From NCBI RefSeq assembly GCF_022869785.1, contig NZ_CP094997.1, positions 3,534,001 to 3,598,000 of the forward strand: 64,000 bases of DNA. The letters run 5' to 3'. The DNA is from Dyadobacter chenwenxiniae. Its GTDB lineage: Bacteria; Bacteroidota; Bacteroidia; Cytophagales; Spirosomataceae. The position numbers were made by a program, and so were the translations under genes. Positions 16,677 to 25,248 of the stretch are shown here, in pieces (within the stretch, counting starts at the first letter, position 1; every line of letters begins with the position of its first letter). Below the pieces are notes generated by a model that was not told the origin of the DNA, searched no databases, and was given only the letters and a program-made list of their open reading frames with translations.

Positions 16677-18629
16677 TCAGGCGATGAACACATTCCCATT
16701 GAGGCTTTCCGTTTCAATGGGAATGTTTATGGCTATCCTCATGCCTCTACCATCAGACAATGTAGCGGTCAGGCTACCGCCAAGGGATTCGAGCCTGGTT
16801 TCAACATTCTGTAGGCCGATCCCTTTCTTAACCTGGTTTTCCCCCAGCCCGATTCCGTTGTCGGTAACTGCAATGTCGACGCCGTAACTGCTCCTGCGTA
16901 TGCTGATTCCCGCAGCTGATGCTTTCGCGTGTTTGATCACATTGTTGATCAGTTCGAGCACGATACTATAAACATTAAATTCAATTTCGGCAGGCAGCCG
17001 CTGATCCAGCCCTGCAAACATCAACGAAAATTGCAGCGGTGAATTTTGGTTGAGCTTAGCGACAAGGGAAGCCAAAGCTCTTACCAGACCTTCTTTTTCC
17101 AGTTCGGCAGGCAGAATATTGTGTGAGATGTTGCGGACTTCGGCATACGCGTTCTGTATAAGATGCTTTATATTCTGATACACCGACTGCTCTGATTCTG
17201 ATAAATGGTGCGGATTGATGTGCTGTATGCTCATGTTAACGGCACTGAGGAGACTACTCAGATTATCATGCAGCTCAATTGCGACCCGTTTACGTTCAAT
17301 AGTCTGCCCTTTGAAAAGTGCTGCTTTAATTTCCTCGTTTTTCCTGATCAATTCGCAGTTTGCTTCCACCAGCTCCAGCGTTCGTTCTTCTACCCGGCTT
17401 TCCAGCGTCTTGTTAATATTGGCAAGCTCTGCCTGGGTTGTTACCAGCTGCGCCTTTTGTCTGTTGATTAGTTTGTTTTTGGCCTGCAGACCGTTGTTGT
17501 TCCAAAAAAGCAGCCCGGCAACGGCCAAAATGAGAATTATTCCAATGAAAAGCACTTTGCGGGCCTTTTGATTGGCCAATAGCTCTACTTGTTTTTTCTG
17601 CAATTCACTGGTCTTTTGAACATTGTCATATTGGGCCTGCAGCGTTTCTATCCGATGGTCTGTTTTTTCCTTCGAAAGACTGTCTCTTAACAGCACATAG
17701 TTTTCGTATGCATTCAGCGCTTTGGCGGGGTTGCCGGTCTGCTTGAATATTTTGTAAAGCGCTTCAAATGCCTCTGCTTCAATGCTGCTGTCACCCACAT
17801 CTTTGGCAGTTTCTTTAGCCAATTGGCAGTAAGCAAGGGCCTCTGTCCATCTTTTCTGGCTGGAATAAAGATTGCTGATATTCAGCAAAATACTTCCCTC
17901 CAGATCAGCACTTCCTGTTTCGCGGGCTAGTGAAAGTGCTTTTCTGAAATAATCCAGTGCCTTGGGCATATCTTTCATTTCTTTATAAACCCAGCCAATC
18001 GCGTGCAATCCCTGGGCTTCATACCACGTGAGCTGCTCCCTTTGGGCAAGTCTGTAAAGTTTTTGATTAACTTCAAGCGCTTGTTCCAACTCGCCCTGCT
18101 GCCGAAATATCGCCCCTTGTACATTGAGGATCGAAGACTCAATGTAAGAATCGGGGTGCCTGCGCAGGACTGCCAGGCCCTGCTGACAAAGCTTTGAAGC
18201 CTTATCGAATTCCGTCAGGCTGGTATATGCATGAGCGAGCCACCCGAGGGAAGCAGCCGTCCGCGTGTATTGACGCATTTTTTCGGCAAGCGGAAGCGCT
18301 TTATAATGGTAGCGAATGCTCTGATGATAATCTCCGCGTACCTGGTAAAGATACCCGGCATATTGATAGGCATAAATCAGGTAATTCTCCAGTCCCGGCT
18401 TTTCACTTTGAGCAATCAATAGTTGGTTGTAATGCGACGAGGAATCAATATCTACATCCACATAAGCCCGCATGATGGATTTCAGAGCGTAGCATATAAG
18501 CGTGTCCCTTACCAATCCTTTGGGTTTCGAGCCCGCATTGCTTAGTTCTTGTTTTAAACCATCGATAGCAGCCTGCTGTGCGTAGCAGTTCGACGACAGT
18601 ATTGATAAAATAAGTAGCAGTTTTTTCAT
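16677..18629 (-). CDS. TPR-repeat sensor histidine kinase (HisKA_3/NarX-type)
   Basis: The 650-residue protein begins with a signal peptide (KLLLILSILSSNCYAQQ). It continues with about six TPR-like helical repeats (about 50-320), a coiled coil, one TM segment near 352-372 (VLFIGIILILAVAGLLFW) and a second coiled coil. The kinase core has phosphoacceptor His near 452 in AIELHDNLSSLL, then HATPase motifs (VLELINNVIKHAKAS, DNGIGLG, KGIGLQNVETRLESLGGSL). The TPRs would face the periplasm. It should phosphorylate NarL-type regulators, here the one at 14776. The gene is divergent from the large sensor at 18784, and copy 3 of the palindrome sits almost midway between the two starts. Confidence 0.93.
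   Translation of the reverse strand: MKKLLLILSILSSNCYAQQAAIDGLKQELSNAGSKPKGLVRDTLICYALKSIMRAYVDVDIDSSSHYNQLLIAQSEKPGLENYLIYAYQYAGYLYQVRGDYHQSIRYHYKALPLAEKMRQYTRTAASLGWLAHAYTSLTEFDKASKLCQQGLAVLRRHPDSYIESSILNVQGAIFRQQGELEQALEVNQKLYRLAQREQLTWYEAQGLHAIGWVYKEMKDMPKALDYFRKALSLARETGSADLEGSILLNISNLYSSQKRWTEALAYCQLAKETAKDVGDSSIEAEAFEALYKIFKQTGNPAKALNAYENYVLLRDSLSKEKTDHRIETLQAQYDNVQKTSELQKKQVELLANQKARKVLFIGIILILAVAGLLFWNNNGLQAKNKLINRQKAQLVTTQAELANINKTLESRVEERTLELVEANCELIRKNEEIKAALFKGQTIERKRVAIELHDNLSSLLSAVNMSIQHINPHHLSESEQSVYQNIKHLIQNAYAEVRNISHNILPAELEKEGLVRALASLVAKLNQNSPLQFSLMFAGLDQRLPAEIEFNVYSIVLELINNVIKHAKASAAGISIRRSSYGVDIAVTDNGIGLGENQVKKGIGLQNVETRLESLGGSLTATLSDGRGMRIAINIPIETESLNGNVFIA
16690..16726. 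terminator. Hairpin at the convergent gene ends
   Basis: A perfect 13-bp inverted repeat, ACATTCCCATTGA / TCAATGGGAATGT (16690-16702 and 16714-16726), has an 11-base loop. It lies in the last codons of the histidine kinase and 28 bases after the stop of the plus-strand orphan gene. It lacks a strong U-tract (TTTATGG follows), so termination is plausible but not certain. Confidence 0.45.
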
Positions 18630-18683
18630 AGAGGAGGCGTTTAGGTAAACTTAACGAAGATACAACGATTTACCAAGGGCAAT

Positions 18684-18701
18684 ATCCTTAAATTTTAGGA
18701 T
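18684..18701. promoter_or_regulatory. Palindromic putative operator, copy 3 (ATCCT-N8-AGGAT)
   Basis: The site reads ATCCTTAAATTTTAGGAT. It lies 55 bp upstream of the histidine kinase start (18629) and 82 bp upstream of the chosen start of the large sensor gene (18784). One bound regulator could therefore control both divergent genes. Confidence 0.6.
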
Positions 18702-18783
18702 GCAAATTAGTAGTAATCAGGTATTTAAAGTGGTCGTTTTACTTGCGAGCTTTGGAGTTTAAGTGATTTTACCCCCTACCAAT

Positions 18784-21700
18784 ATGAACCAGGAAGCCGC
18801 GACATTTTCGCTCTCAAATTTCTTCTCTCTGGACAGAAAACAAATCGTTATCCTGATGACGATCCTTTCTATACTGGTTACTGCTGCGCTGTATCTTTTT
18901 ATTTACATACCATCCAATCAAAGGAATGTAGAGGCAATCCGCTTCCGGGCAATTCAAAACATTGATAAAAATATTGGCAAGAAGGTTGACAATTCTGTGA
19001 TGTTGATGAACCAGTTGTTGGCGTACCAACAGAATAAGGATACTGTTGTGGCTTCATATATAAAGTCCTTTCCGAAGAACGATTTTGAATTGTCTGAGGT
19101 TAAGCCCGATGACTCATTTCCACTGGACACGAGAGGGGACAACCTCCGGAAAATCTCTTTTGACGATGAAAATGTGAAGATCAGATTGCAAAATGACAAT
19201 CTGAGTATCCAGATGAAATATACGCTCCAAAAATTCATTGAGCCTTTACTTTCCAAAGATGCATTCGACAATTATTTGCTGATCGATGAACGGGGGCGAA
19301 TCATTTATCAGACGTTTCATAGCGGGGCCATCGTGCTTCCCATGGATTCGATTGAAAGCAATTACACCGGGTTCAAGAACAAAAACGTCCGGGACATTCG
19401 TCTGGGAGGGGTTGATTACAAGATTTTTCTTCAGAAGATCAAGCTGGCTCCAACCAAGTTTGTGACCATTGCGGGGCTGCTAAATAAGCAGAAGTATCAG
19501 CACTTGAATACTAGCCTGCCTGAAAACATGGTAGTATTTATACTGTTTATCCTGCTGGCGCTCATTCTTTCTTTTCCCTGGATTAAGCTTTATCAAATTG
19601 GAAATCAGGATAGGTTGACGGTTTTTGATGGCCTTTTTGCATTCGTATCGTCTTTGTTGCTGCTTGCTTTCCTCGTTTTCGCCTTTCTGAATTACAATGG
19701 GATTATGCAGCCGGGCGAGCGCTCCTCCAAGATTAGCAGCAGGAACCTGGCAAATGGTTTGAAAACAGCATTTGAGTCAGACATTACAAAAGCCTTCAAT
19801 GTGCTTTCCAGTATTGATAGTTTACGCATCAAGAATAACATAAATAGAAACCTCTCGAATATTTCGGCGGATATTAAATCCCAGAATGCGGTGACTCCGG
19901 TGAAACTCAGTGACAAGACTGCAAAAGCCGCGCTGCAGCCACTTATATCAAAATTGATTGTTGAGGAGGTTTTCTGGCTCGATCGCAAGGGCTGGCAGAT
20001 ATACAATTACAACAAAACGACGAGTGCGCCCTCTGCTAGCTACGCTGATCGCAGTTATTACAAACAATTGTCCGACAACCGACCGTACCATTTAGAAAAC
20101 GGATCCGGTTTTGGCCTTGAGCAAGTCGTTTCGTGGACCACAGGTAGTTTCGTGACTGTAGTTTCCAAAAAAGTCGAAGGCGATAGTGCTGCGTCTTACG
20201 CGGCTATTGCGTTCAATCCTAAAAGTGTTGCGCGCCCGCTTCTGCCGGCAGGTTTCACATTTGCCATAATAGACAAGGAAGGAAATGTTCTGTACCATTC
20301 AAATCCGTTCAAGAATCTGAACGAAAACCTGATTCAGGAATTTTACGACACAGATCTGCTGCGGGAAGGATTGCGCGGGACGGAGGATTTCTCCATGAAA
20401 ACCAAATACAGCGGAAAAGAGAGCAACGTATACATTTCACCGTTTAGTAGGTTGCCTTATTACATGGTTGTTTTTGAAGACACCGGTTTCAACTCCGCAA
20501 GAGATACCAAGGTATTTGTTTTTACTTTTACACTTTTGTTCCTCTTCTTTCTTTTCCTTGCCATTCATTTTGTGGTGATCTATCTGCTTTATCAGCGGCC
20601 AAGTTTCCTTAAAAAGCATTACTTCGACATTGCCTGGCTGGGACCTAATAAGAAGTTCAGGCCGAGGTACATTCTTGTTTTTGTTTTCAATTGCGTCATT
20701 ATTGTTTTGCTCATTCCGTTCGCCTGCTTTGCATCTTTTATGCAGTTTCTTTTTATCATGCTGCTTTCTGCTACTGCGGTTTCGATATTCCTTAACATCC
20801 AGTATAACAGGAGTTATTTCAAGAATGAGGCTCACAAGTTCCGGCAAAAGGAGAAGGCCATCAAAACGCTTTTCGGGATTGCGGGTGTCATTATTATTGC
20901 CGCCGCAGTGAATACGGACTTTAACTGCTTTCTGTATTTTACAATCATCATCTCTGTTTTTGGCTTTTTTTACACAAAGCTTACGGTTCAGACCCGACAC
21001 AGGCGTCGCTTGGTCAATTTGGCCAGTAATTTCCGGGTAAGCCATTGCTTTACGGCCATGGTCTTTACCAGGCTTCTTATTATGAGTGCCTTGCCGGTCG
21101 CTTACTTCTTTATTTCAGCTTACAACTACGAATCGTCGCTAATCGGCACTTATCGTCACAAACAATTTAATGAGGAATTTGTCCGGCGCGGCGGGGTAAA
21201 GCACTTTGGGCTGGGTACCAATATGTTTTTTGACAATGTATGGATTGCAGGTTTGCAAAAACCTGATGCGATAGCGGCAGATATGGAAGATATGGCAAAA
21301 CGTTTATTCGAAAAGTTGGGCGGGCATATCCCACATGATGAAGGCGTTTCATACACAGGTGCGCAGAAAGCCGGCGGATATGCCAGATTCAAAGGAGGCA
21401 TCACAACTACGGATTTCCAGGCTGACAACCCGGGTTTCAACCGACTAACTACTGAACCAATCAATTATAGGCTTCCTGCCGTCGTTGGAACTAACTGGGC
21501 TAACTGGTTAGATTGGAAGGGCGTTTCTTACTGGTGTATTTTTCTGGGTGCATTGGTTTTGTTTGCATTTATCCTGCACAGAATTATCCGGAAGCTGTTT
21601 GCGCTCAATCTTCCAAAGCAGATTGGCTGGGCCAAGATTGATGAAGAACTGCTCCTCAACAACAATTTGAATTCCAACTTGTTCTTGATCGGACCTTTTG

Positions 21701-22782
21701 GCTCCAATATTCTTGAAATGGTTGAAGAACATGTAAACGCCGGCAAGATCCGAGGGCCGGGCGATGAGAAGCTGGCTTTTGGGGGTGGTTTTCCATGGAC
21801 CAAAAATGCCCATATCGCAGATATGCTTATGATCCCGGACAATGAGGAAGATGCAAAGACCGATAAAATATGGCTTGGCATCCAGGCCAGTACAAGGAAT
21901 AAAAATTACAAACTAATTATCGTGAACCATTTTGAATACGATCTTCATAATATGAATACCAACCGGATAAAGCTGAATTTCCTGGAAAGCCTGCTGCACA
22001 AAACCGACTGCAAAATAATCATTGTATCAACAGTGCACCCAATCAACTTCCTGGATTCACTAAATCAGGCTGAAAATAAAAAGCCGGTAGGGCAAAGGCA
22101 GCCTGAGCATGACCTCGAACGATGGCATCTATTGCTTTGTCATTTCAGGATTATCGTGAGAGGAATCGCTGATGGCAGAAAATCACGCAGTGCCACCACC
22201 GAATGGCAGAAAACCATCAAGTCGGAATTGCGTTACGGATCGTTCCTGAATGAAATGCGGAACCCTGCAATGAAAGTATTAACACAAATGTCAAATAAAA
22301 ATCTGCGTATGCTTGACGGAGATTCACTGGACTTTAAAATGGAAATAACTTCGCATTACTACTATATGGGCTTATGGCAATCTCTAACCAAAGAGGAAAA
22401 ATTTATACTTTATGACCTGGCCGAAGATGGACTGGTGAATCCGTTTGACGAACATAACCTGTCGCTTTTGATCCTGAAAGGGCTGATTTTGCAAGATGAC
22501 AGCGGTTTGCGCATTTTTAATGTCGGCTTCCGTCATTTCATTCTTACATCTATCGGTACCGGTGAGGTCATGAAAATCCGTAGCCAGATCAGGGATAATG
22601 GGGCCTGGAACAGCCTGCGAATTCCATTGATCATTTTGATTGTGGCGGTGTTCGCATTTCTCTTTGCTTCGCAGCAGGAAGCTTACGAAACGTTGCTTAA
22701 GTATTTGTCGGTACTTACCATTTCGGTACCGACTGCATTGAAGTTCTTTGCAATGTTTGAAAAAACGCCCAAGAACAATTGA
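18784..22782 (+). CDS. Giant membrane sensor with Cache-like region and degenerate NTPase-like C-terminal domain
   Basis: I chose the ATG at 18784 (1332 residues); a GTG at 18763 would add seven. In GTG-based numbering, TM1 is at 28-49, then a first extracytoplasmic region, TMs at about 253-277 and 287-311, and a second extracytoplasmic region at 312-584. That region has dCache-like traits: VFWLDRKGWQIYN, YADRSYYKQL and FAIIDKEGNVLYH. Several TMs follow (about 585-610, 638-680, 700-740, 765-787, 921-942). The cytoplasmic part resembles a P-loop/AAA fold without a true Walker A (NLFLIGPFGSN near 972), with KLIIVNHFEYDL near 1051 and KIIIVSTVHP near 1085 where Walker B and sensor 1 would fall. 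A last TM is near 1288. It is divergent from the TPR kinase. Its function is unknown; sensing is inferred. Confidence 0.75.
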   Translation: MNQEAATFSLSNFFSLDRKQIVILMTILSILVTAALYLFIYIPSNQRNVEAIRFRAIQNIDKNIGKKVDNSVMLMNQLLAYQQNKDTVVASYIKSFPKNDFELSEVKPDDSFPLDTRGDNLRKISFDDENVKIRLQNDNLSIQMKYTLQKFIEPLLSKDAFDNYLLIDERGRIIYQTFHSGAIVLPMDSIESNYTGFKNKNVRDIRLGGVDYKIFLQKIKLAPTKFVTIAGLLNKQKYQHLNTSLPENMVVFILFILLALILSFPWIKLYQIGNQDRLTVFDGLFAFVSSLLLLAFLVFAFLNYNGIMQPGERSSKISSRNLANGLKTAFESDITKAFNVLSSIDSLRIKNNINRNLSNISADIKSQNAVTPVKLSDKTAKAALQPLISKLIVEEVFWLDRKGWQIYNYNKTTSAPSASYADRSYYKQLSDNRPYHLENGSGFGLEQVVSWTTGSFVTVVSKKVEGDSAASYAAIAFNPKSVARPLLPAGFTFAIIDKEGNVLYHSNPFKNLNENLIQEFYDTDLLREGLRGTEDFSMKTKYSGKESNVYISPFSRLPYYMVVFEDTGFNSARDTKVFVFTFTLLFLFFLFLAIHFVVIYLLYQRPSFLKKHYFDIAWLGPNKKFRPRYILVFVFNCVIIVLLIPFACFASFMQFLFIMLLSATAVSIFLNIQYNRSYFKNEAHKFRQKEKAIKTLFGIAGVIIIAAAVNTDFNCFLYFTIIISVFGFFYTKLTVQTRHRRRLVNLASNFRVSHCFTAMVFTRLLIMSALPVAYFFISAYNYESSLIGTYRHKQFNEEFVRRGGVKHFGLGTNMFFDNVWIAGLQKPDAIAADMEDMAKRLFEKLGGHIPHDEGVSYTGAQKAGGYARFKGGITTTDFQADNPGFNRLTTEPINYRLPAVVGTNWANWLDWKGVSYWCIFLGALVLFAFILHRIIRKLFALNLPKQIGWAKIDEELLLNNNLNSNLFLIGPFGSNILEMVEEHVNAGKIRGPGDEKLAFGGGFPWTKNAHIADMLMIPDNEEDAKTDKIWLGIQASTRNKNYKLIIVNHFEYDLHNMNTNRIKLNFLESLLHKTDCKIIIVSTVHPINFLDSLNQAENKKPVGQRQPEHDLERWHLLLCHFRIIVRGIADGRKSRSATTEWQKTIKSELRYGSFLNEMRNPAMKVLTQMSNKNLRMLDGDSLDFKMEITSHYYYMGLWQSLTKEEKFILYDLAEDGLVNPFDEHNLSLLILKGLILQDDSGLRIFNVGFRHFILTSIGTGEVMKIRSQIRDNGAWNSLRIPLIILIVAVFAFLFASQQEAYETLLKYLSVLTISVPTALKFFAMFEKTPKNN
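22441..22782 (+). repeat. 342-bp direct repeat, left copy (3' end of the giant sensor gene)
   Basis: This segment, coding for the last 113 residues of the giant sensor, recurs without gaps at 27095-27436. By hand I count about 36 mismatches in 342 bases, many at third codon positions. The two copies bracket the accessory segment 22783-27094. Confidence 0.85.
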
Positions 22783-22835
22783 TAAGGTCTTTTATTATAC
22801 GGGAGTCCTGCATCTGAAACATCCATATTCCTTGA

Positions 22836-23300
22836 TTAGATAATCTCGATATCCATCCCAACTCCATTGTCAAATAATTCGATTTGTAGATGATGACTTT
22901 CGAAATTAAGTAAAACTGAAATTTTTGTAGCTCTGGAATGTTTTAGCGAGTTGTTGAAAAATTTCTGAGCAATTCTCACTATCACAATCTCTTTTTCAAA
23001 GCCCATAGGATGGGCGTCTCCCTACGTAACAATTTCAGTCTCAATATTTTTAGCCTAACTTACATAACCCAGATGATGACTCAATGCCTCCGCCAGTCCG
23101 TGATGGGCAATGAAACTCTGATCCATGCTTTTTGTAAGCGAACGAATCTCATTTATTATCTTGGTCGTAATTTGACTTGTTTCGCTTACCCTCTGCAAGG
23201 ACTGAGGGTCATTTGCGTATACCCGGCCAACATATTCAAATTGATTTTGACTACCGTTAGTAATTGGCCGACATTATCATTGTCAGAATGGATACAAAGG
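22836..23300 (-). pseudogene. Decayed histidine kinase (HisKA_3 and HATPase pieces)
   Basis: The minus strand reads DNVGQLLTVVKINLNMLAGY, a HisKA_3 dimerisation segment. After a frame change it reads SLQRVSETSQITTKIINEIR and AHHGLAEALSHHLGYVS to a stop. After another change it reads EIVIVRIAQKFFNNSLKHS, ATKISVLLNFE and LQIELFDNGVGMD, the N-box and G1-box of the ATPase, ending at 22836. The G2 box is missing. At least two frame breaks and a truncation make it inactive. The phosphoacceptor His region (HSDNDNVGQ) also looks altered. Confidence 0.6.
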
Positions 23301-23387
23301 CACCAATTTCGTCAAATACTCACCTTATATATTTATGGTCACTGGATTGAGGATAAATCCGAACATCAATAATTGCAATTGGTAACT

Positions 23388-23525
23388 ATGAGTAGTGGAA
23401 TGGAATACGAACTTCTTATAGAGGAACTCTATCGAACACTTGCACCTGATGCAACGATCAAGCAAAATGACTTTATTTACGACAACAACAAGGCTGACTC
23501 CCAGGCAGGAACTTGTTATAGGTGA
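23388..23525 (+). pseudogene. Short plus-strand coding scrap
   Basis: A 45-residue frame (GMEYELLIEELYRTLAPDA, then IKQNDFIYDNNKADSQ) ends abruptly. Its start resembles the first residues of some restriction-endonuclease-like proteins, but it is too short to assign. It lies in otherwise decayed DNA. Confidence 0.25.
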
Positions 23526-24136
23526 GTTGTTATATTCTTTTGAAGACCGCAGACAAAGACAGGTGATAAATATCGCTTACTAGATCGCCCACATTATCGG
23601 TGCGGAATCGGTCACTTTATCGGTCAAACCCTCCGAAATAAGTCTTTTCTGCGAACACCCGTTTCATGAGCGGGTCTTGCCCACCACCCAATATCCCCGG
23701 CGTAAAGTTTAAATACGGTTCTTCGACTTTTACAACCGTTTAATAAGTTACTTTTGCACTATGTCACTGACTTTTGTAGTATTACTTAAATCGTAAATTT
23801 TCCGCAATGGTGTCAATTTTTACAGTATTCTTACCTTTGACTATTGCTTCAGGTGACAGGCCACTATATATTTCCTGCATAAAAATGGCATTGATGCCGT
23901 TTGGTTGCTTCCCGGATAAATCCAATTTCTACTAAAATTTAAAGCAACAGCTCCCAGATGTATTAATCAGCATATGCTAATGATGACAGCGCAGGTAGTC
24001 TTCGGATTAACAAACGAGTTGAACAAACTTTGAAGGTACTTTTAAAAGATTTGTCTCTGTTCCGTTCCAATAAATCACCAAGTCAATTGTCTCAAAAAAG
24101 GTAATATAAGTTGACAGAATATTTTAAATTATAGTT
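23526..24136. other. Gene-free decayed stretch
   Basis: No intact gene is visible. At about 23584-23625 two imperfect copies of an ACCGATAA-x-GTG-x-CG unit (read on the minus strand) lie 8 bases apart, recalling the multiple terminal repeats of IS21-family elements. No transposase is left. The rest is AT-rich with only broken frames. Confidence 0.3.
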
Positions 24137-25159
24137 ATGAAACCCCAAGTCGACGTCGGTATTGCATTTTATGGCAAACCCTATCAGACCATTGTTACTA
24201 TTAAGTCGCTAATCCAACATAGCGGTCAATACATAGACAAAATATACATATCCCGCGAACGCAGACAACCACACAATGATTATATAGGAATCTTTAAGGT
24301 TGTCGACTACTTCCGCAACGATCCAAACGTTCGCCTGGTCATTCATTATCCATATCACCATCTCGGTCTTGGTGTGATAGATTTGCAAAGAGCGAAGAAT
24401 GATACCAGCTGGAGGCAGAGTATTATGTACCAGTATGCGTTGGAAACCACGAAAAAGAACTATTTGTGTATTATGCATAACGACATGTTGTTCCATGACG
24501 ACATGATCGGGATAATGCTGCAACAAATGACGACCGGTCCTGAAAACTTAATTGGTATAGGTTCTATTGGCCAATGCTGGAGTTGTCCCGCAGGAAGTGA
24601 TTGGGCAAATAAGTGCAACCCTCACGTGTACGAAGATTTTGTTCCTACTTACCAAGAGGCCATGGAAATTACGGAGGCCTACGCCACTCCCCGACAGCAA
24701 ATACAGAAAAATGTAATCTCTGGCGGTCGGGTCCATATTATGCCCGAATGCCGATTGAATGAATACTGCGCAATGATCAATGTGAAAAGCTACCGGAGAG
24801 AAACTATTCCTGATGGCGATATTGGTTGCTATGGAGGCAATTGGGGCGGTGTAGATAATGCCACTGTCTGGTCACACGACGTTTACCAAAAAGGATACCG
24901 CTTCAAACATCTGCGTTTAGAAGATTACACCAGGCACGCCCCTTTCGATAGTACAAGCAGCGGTACACAAGCGAATGACAATCGCGATCTGTACCTTCGT
25001 TCTGAGGCAAATGCAAGGGAATATATTGAAAACAACTATGGTCCGATAAAGTTTTCCGGCTATGTACAATTCGCAAATTCTGTCGATTCAATTAAAAGGA
25101 ATGCTTGGCTGACGATCATTCATACATATGGATATCTCAAAGGCTTAGTCAAGAAATAG
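24137..25159 (+). CDS. Glycosyltransferase-like protein (GT-A fold, GT2-like)
   Basis: The protein (340 residues) starts with DVGIAFYGKPYQTIVTIKSL, the usual opening strand and helix of GT-A enzymes. It carries YLCIMHNDMLFHDDM near residue 115, where HND stands where a DxD metal motif is expected. Later there is GDIGCYGGNWGG and RLEDYTRHAPFDSTSSGTQ. I infer sugar transfer to an envelope polymer or lipid. It is followed 89 bases later by a polytopic membrane protein of a type often paired with such enzymes. Both genes are surrounded by gene remnants, so they are probably accessory DNA. The family is inferred from fold-like features, not from a precise match. Confidence 0.65.
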   Translation: MKPQVDVGIAFYGKPYQTIVTIKSLIQHSGQYIDKIYISRERRQPHNDYIGIFKVVDYFRNDPNVRLVIHYPYHHLGLGVIDLQRAKNDTSWRQSIMYQYALETTKKNYLCIMHNDMLFHDDMIGIMLQQMTTGPENLIGIGSIGQCWSCPAGSDWANKCNPHVYEDFVPTYQEAMEITEAYATPRQQIQKNVISGGRVHIMPECRLNEYCAMINVKSYRRETIPDGDIGCYGGNWGGVDNATVWSHDVYQKGYRFKHLRLEDYTRHAPFDSTSSGTQANDNRDLYLRSEANAREYIENNYGPIKFSGYVQFANSVDSIKRNAWLTIIHTYGYLKGLVKK

Positions 25160-25248
25160 TGCAGCGCTCCAATAATCGGTGGATCACACTTTTTTATTTT
25201 GCCGGTCAAATTGAATTAAGATGCCTTATATTTCAAACAACTAACTGC

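Noticed and set aside
20437..21045. 202-codon minus-strand frame
   Set aside because: It lies wholly inside the giant sensor gene and its protein is a Lys/Arg/Asn-rich shadow of the TM-coding strand.
25105..25248. Upstream extension of the polytopic membrane protein
   Set aside because: It overlaps the preceding glycosyltransferase gene in another frame; the ATG at 25249 gives a normal membrane-protein start.
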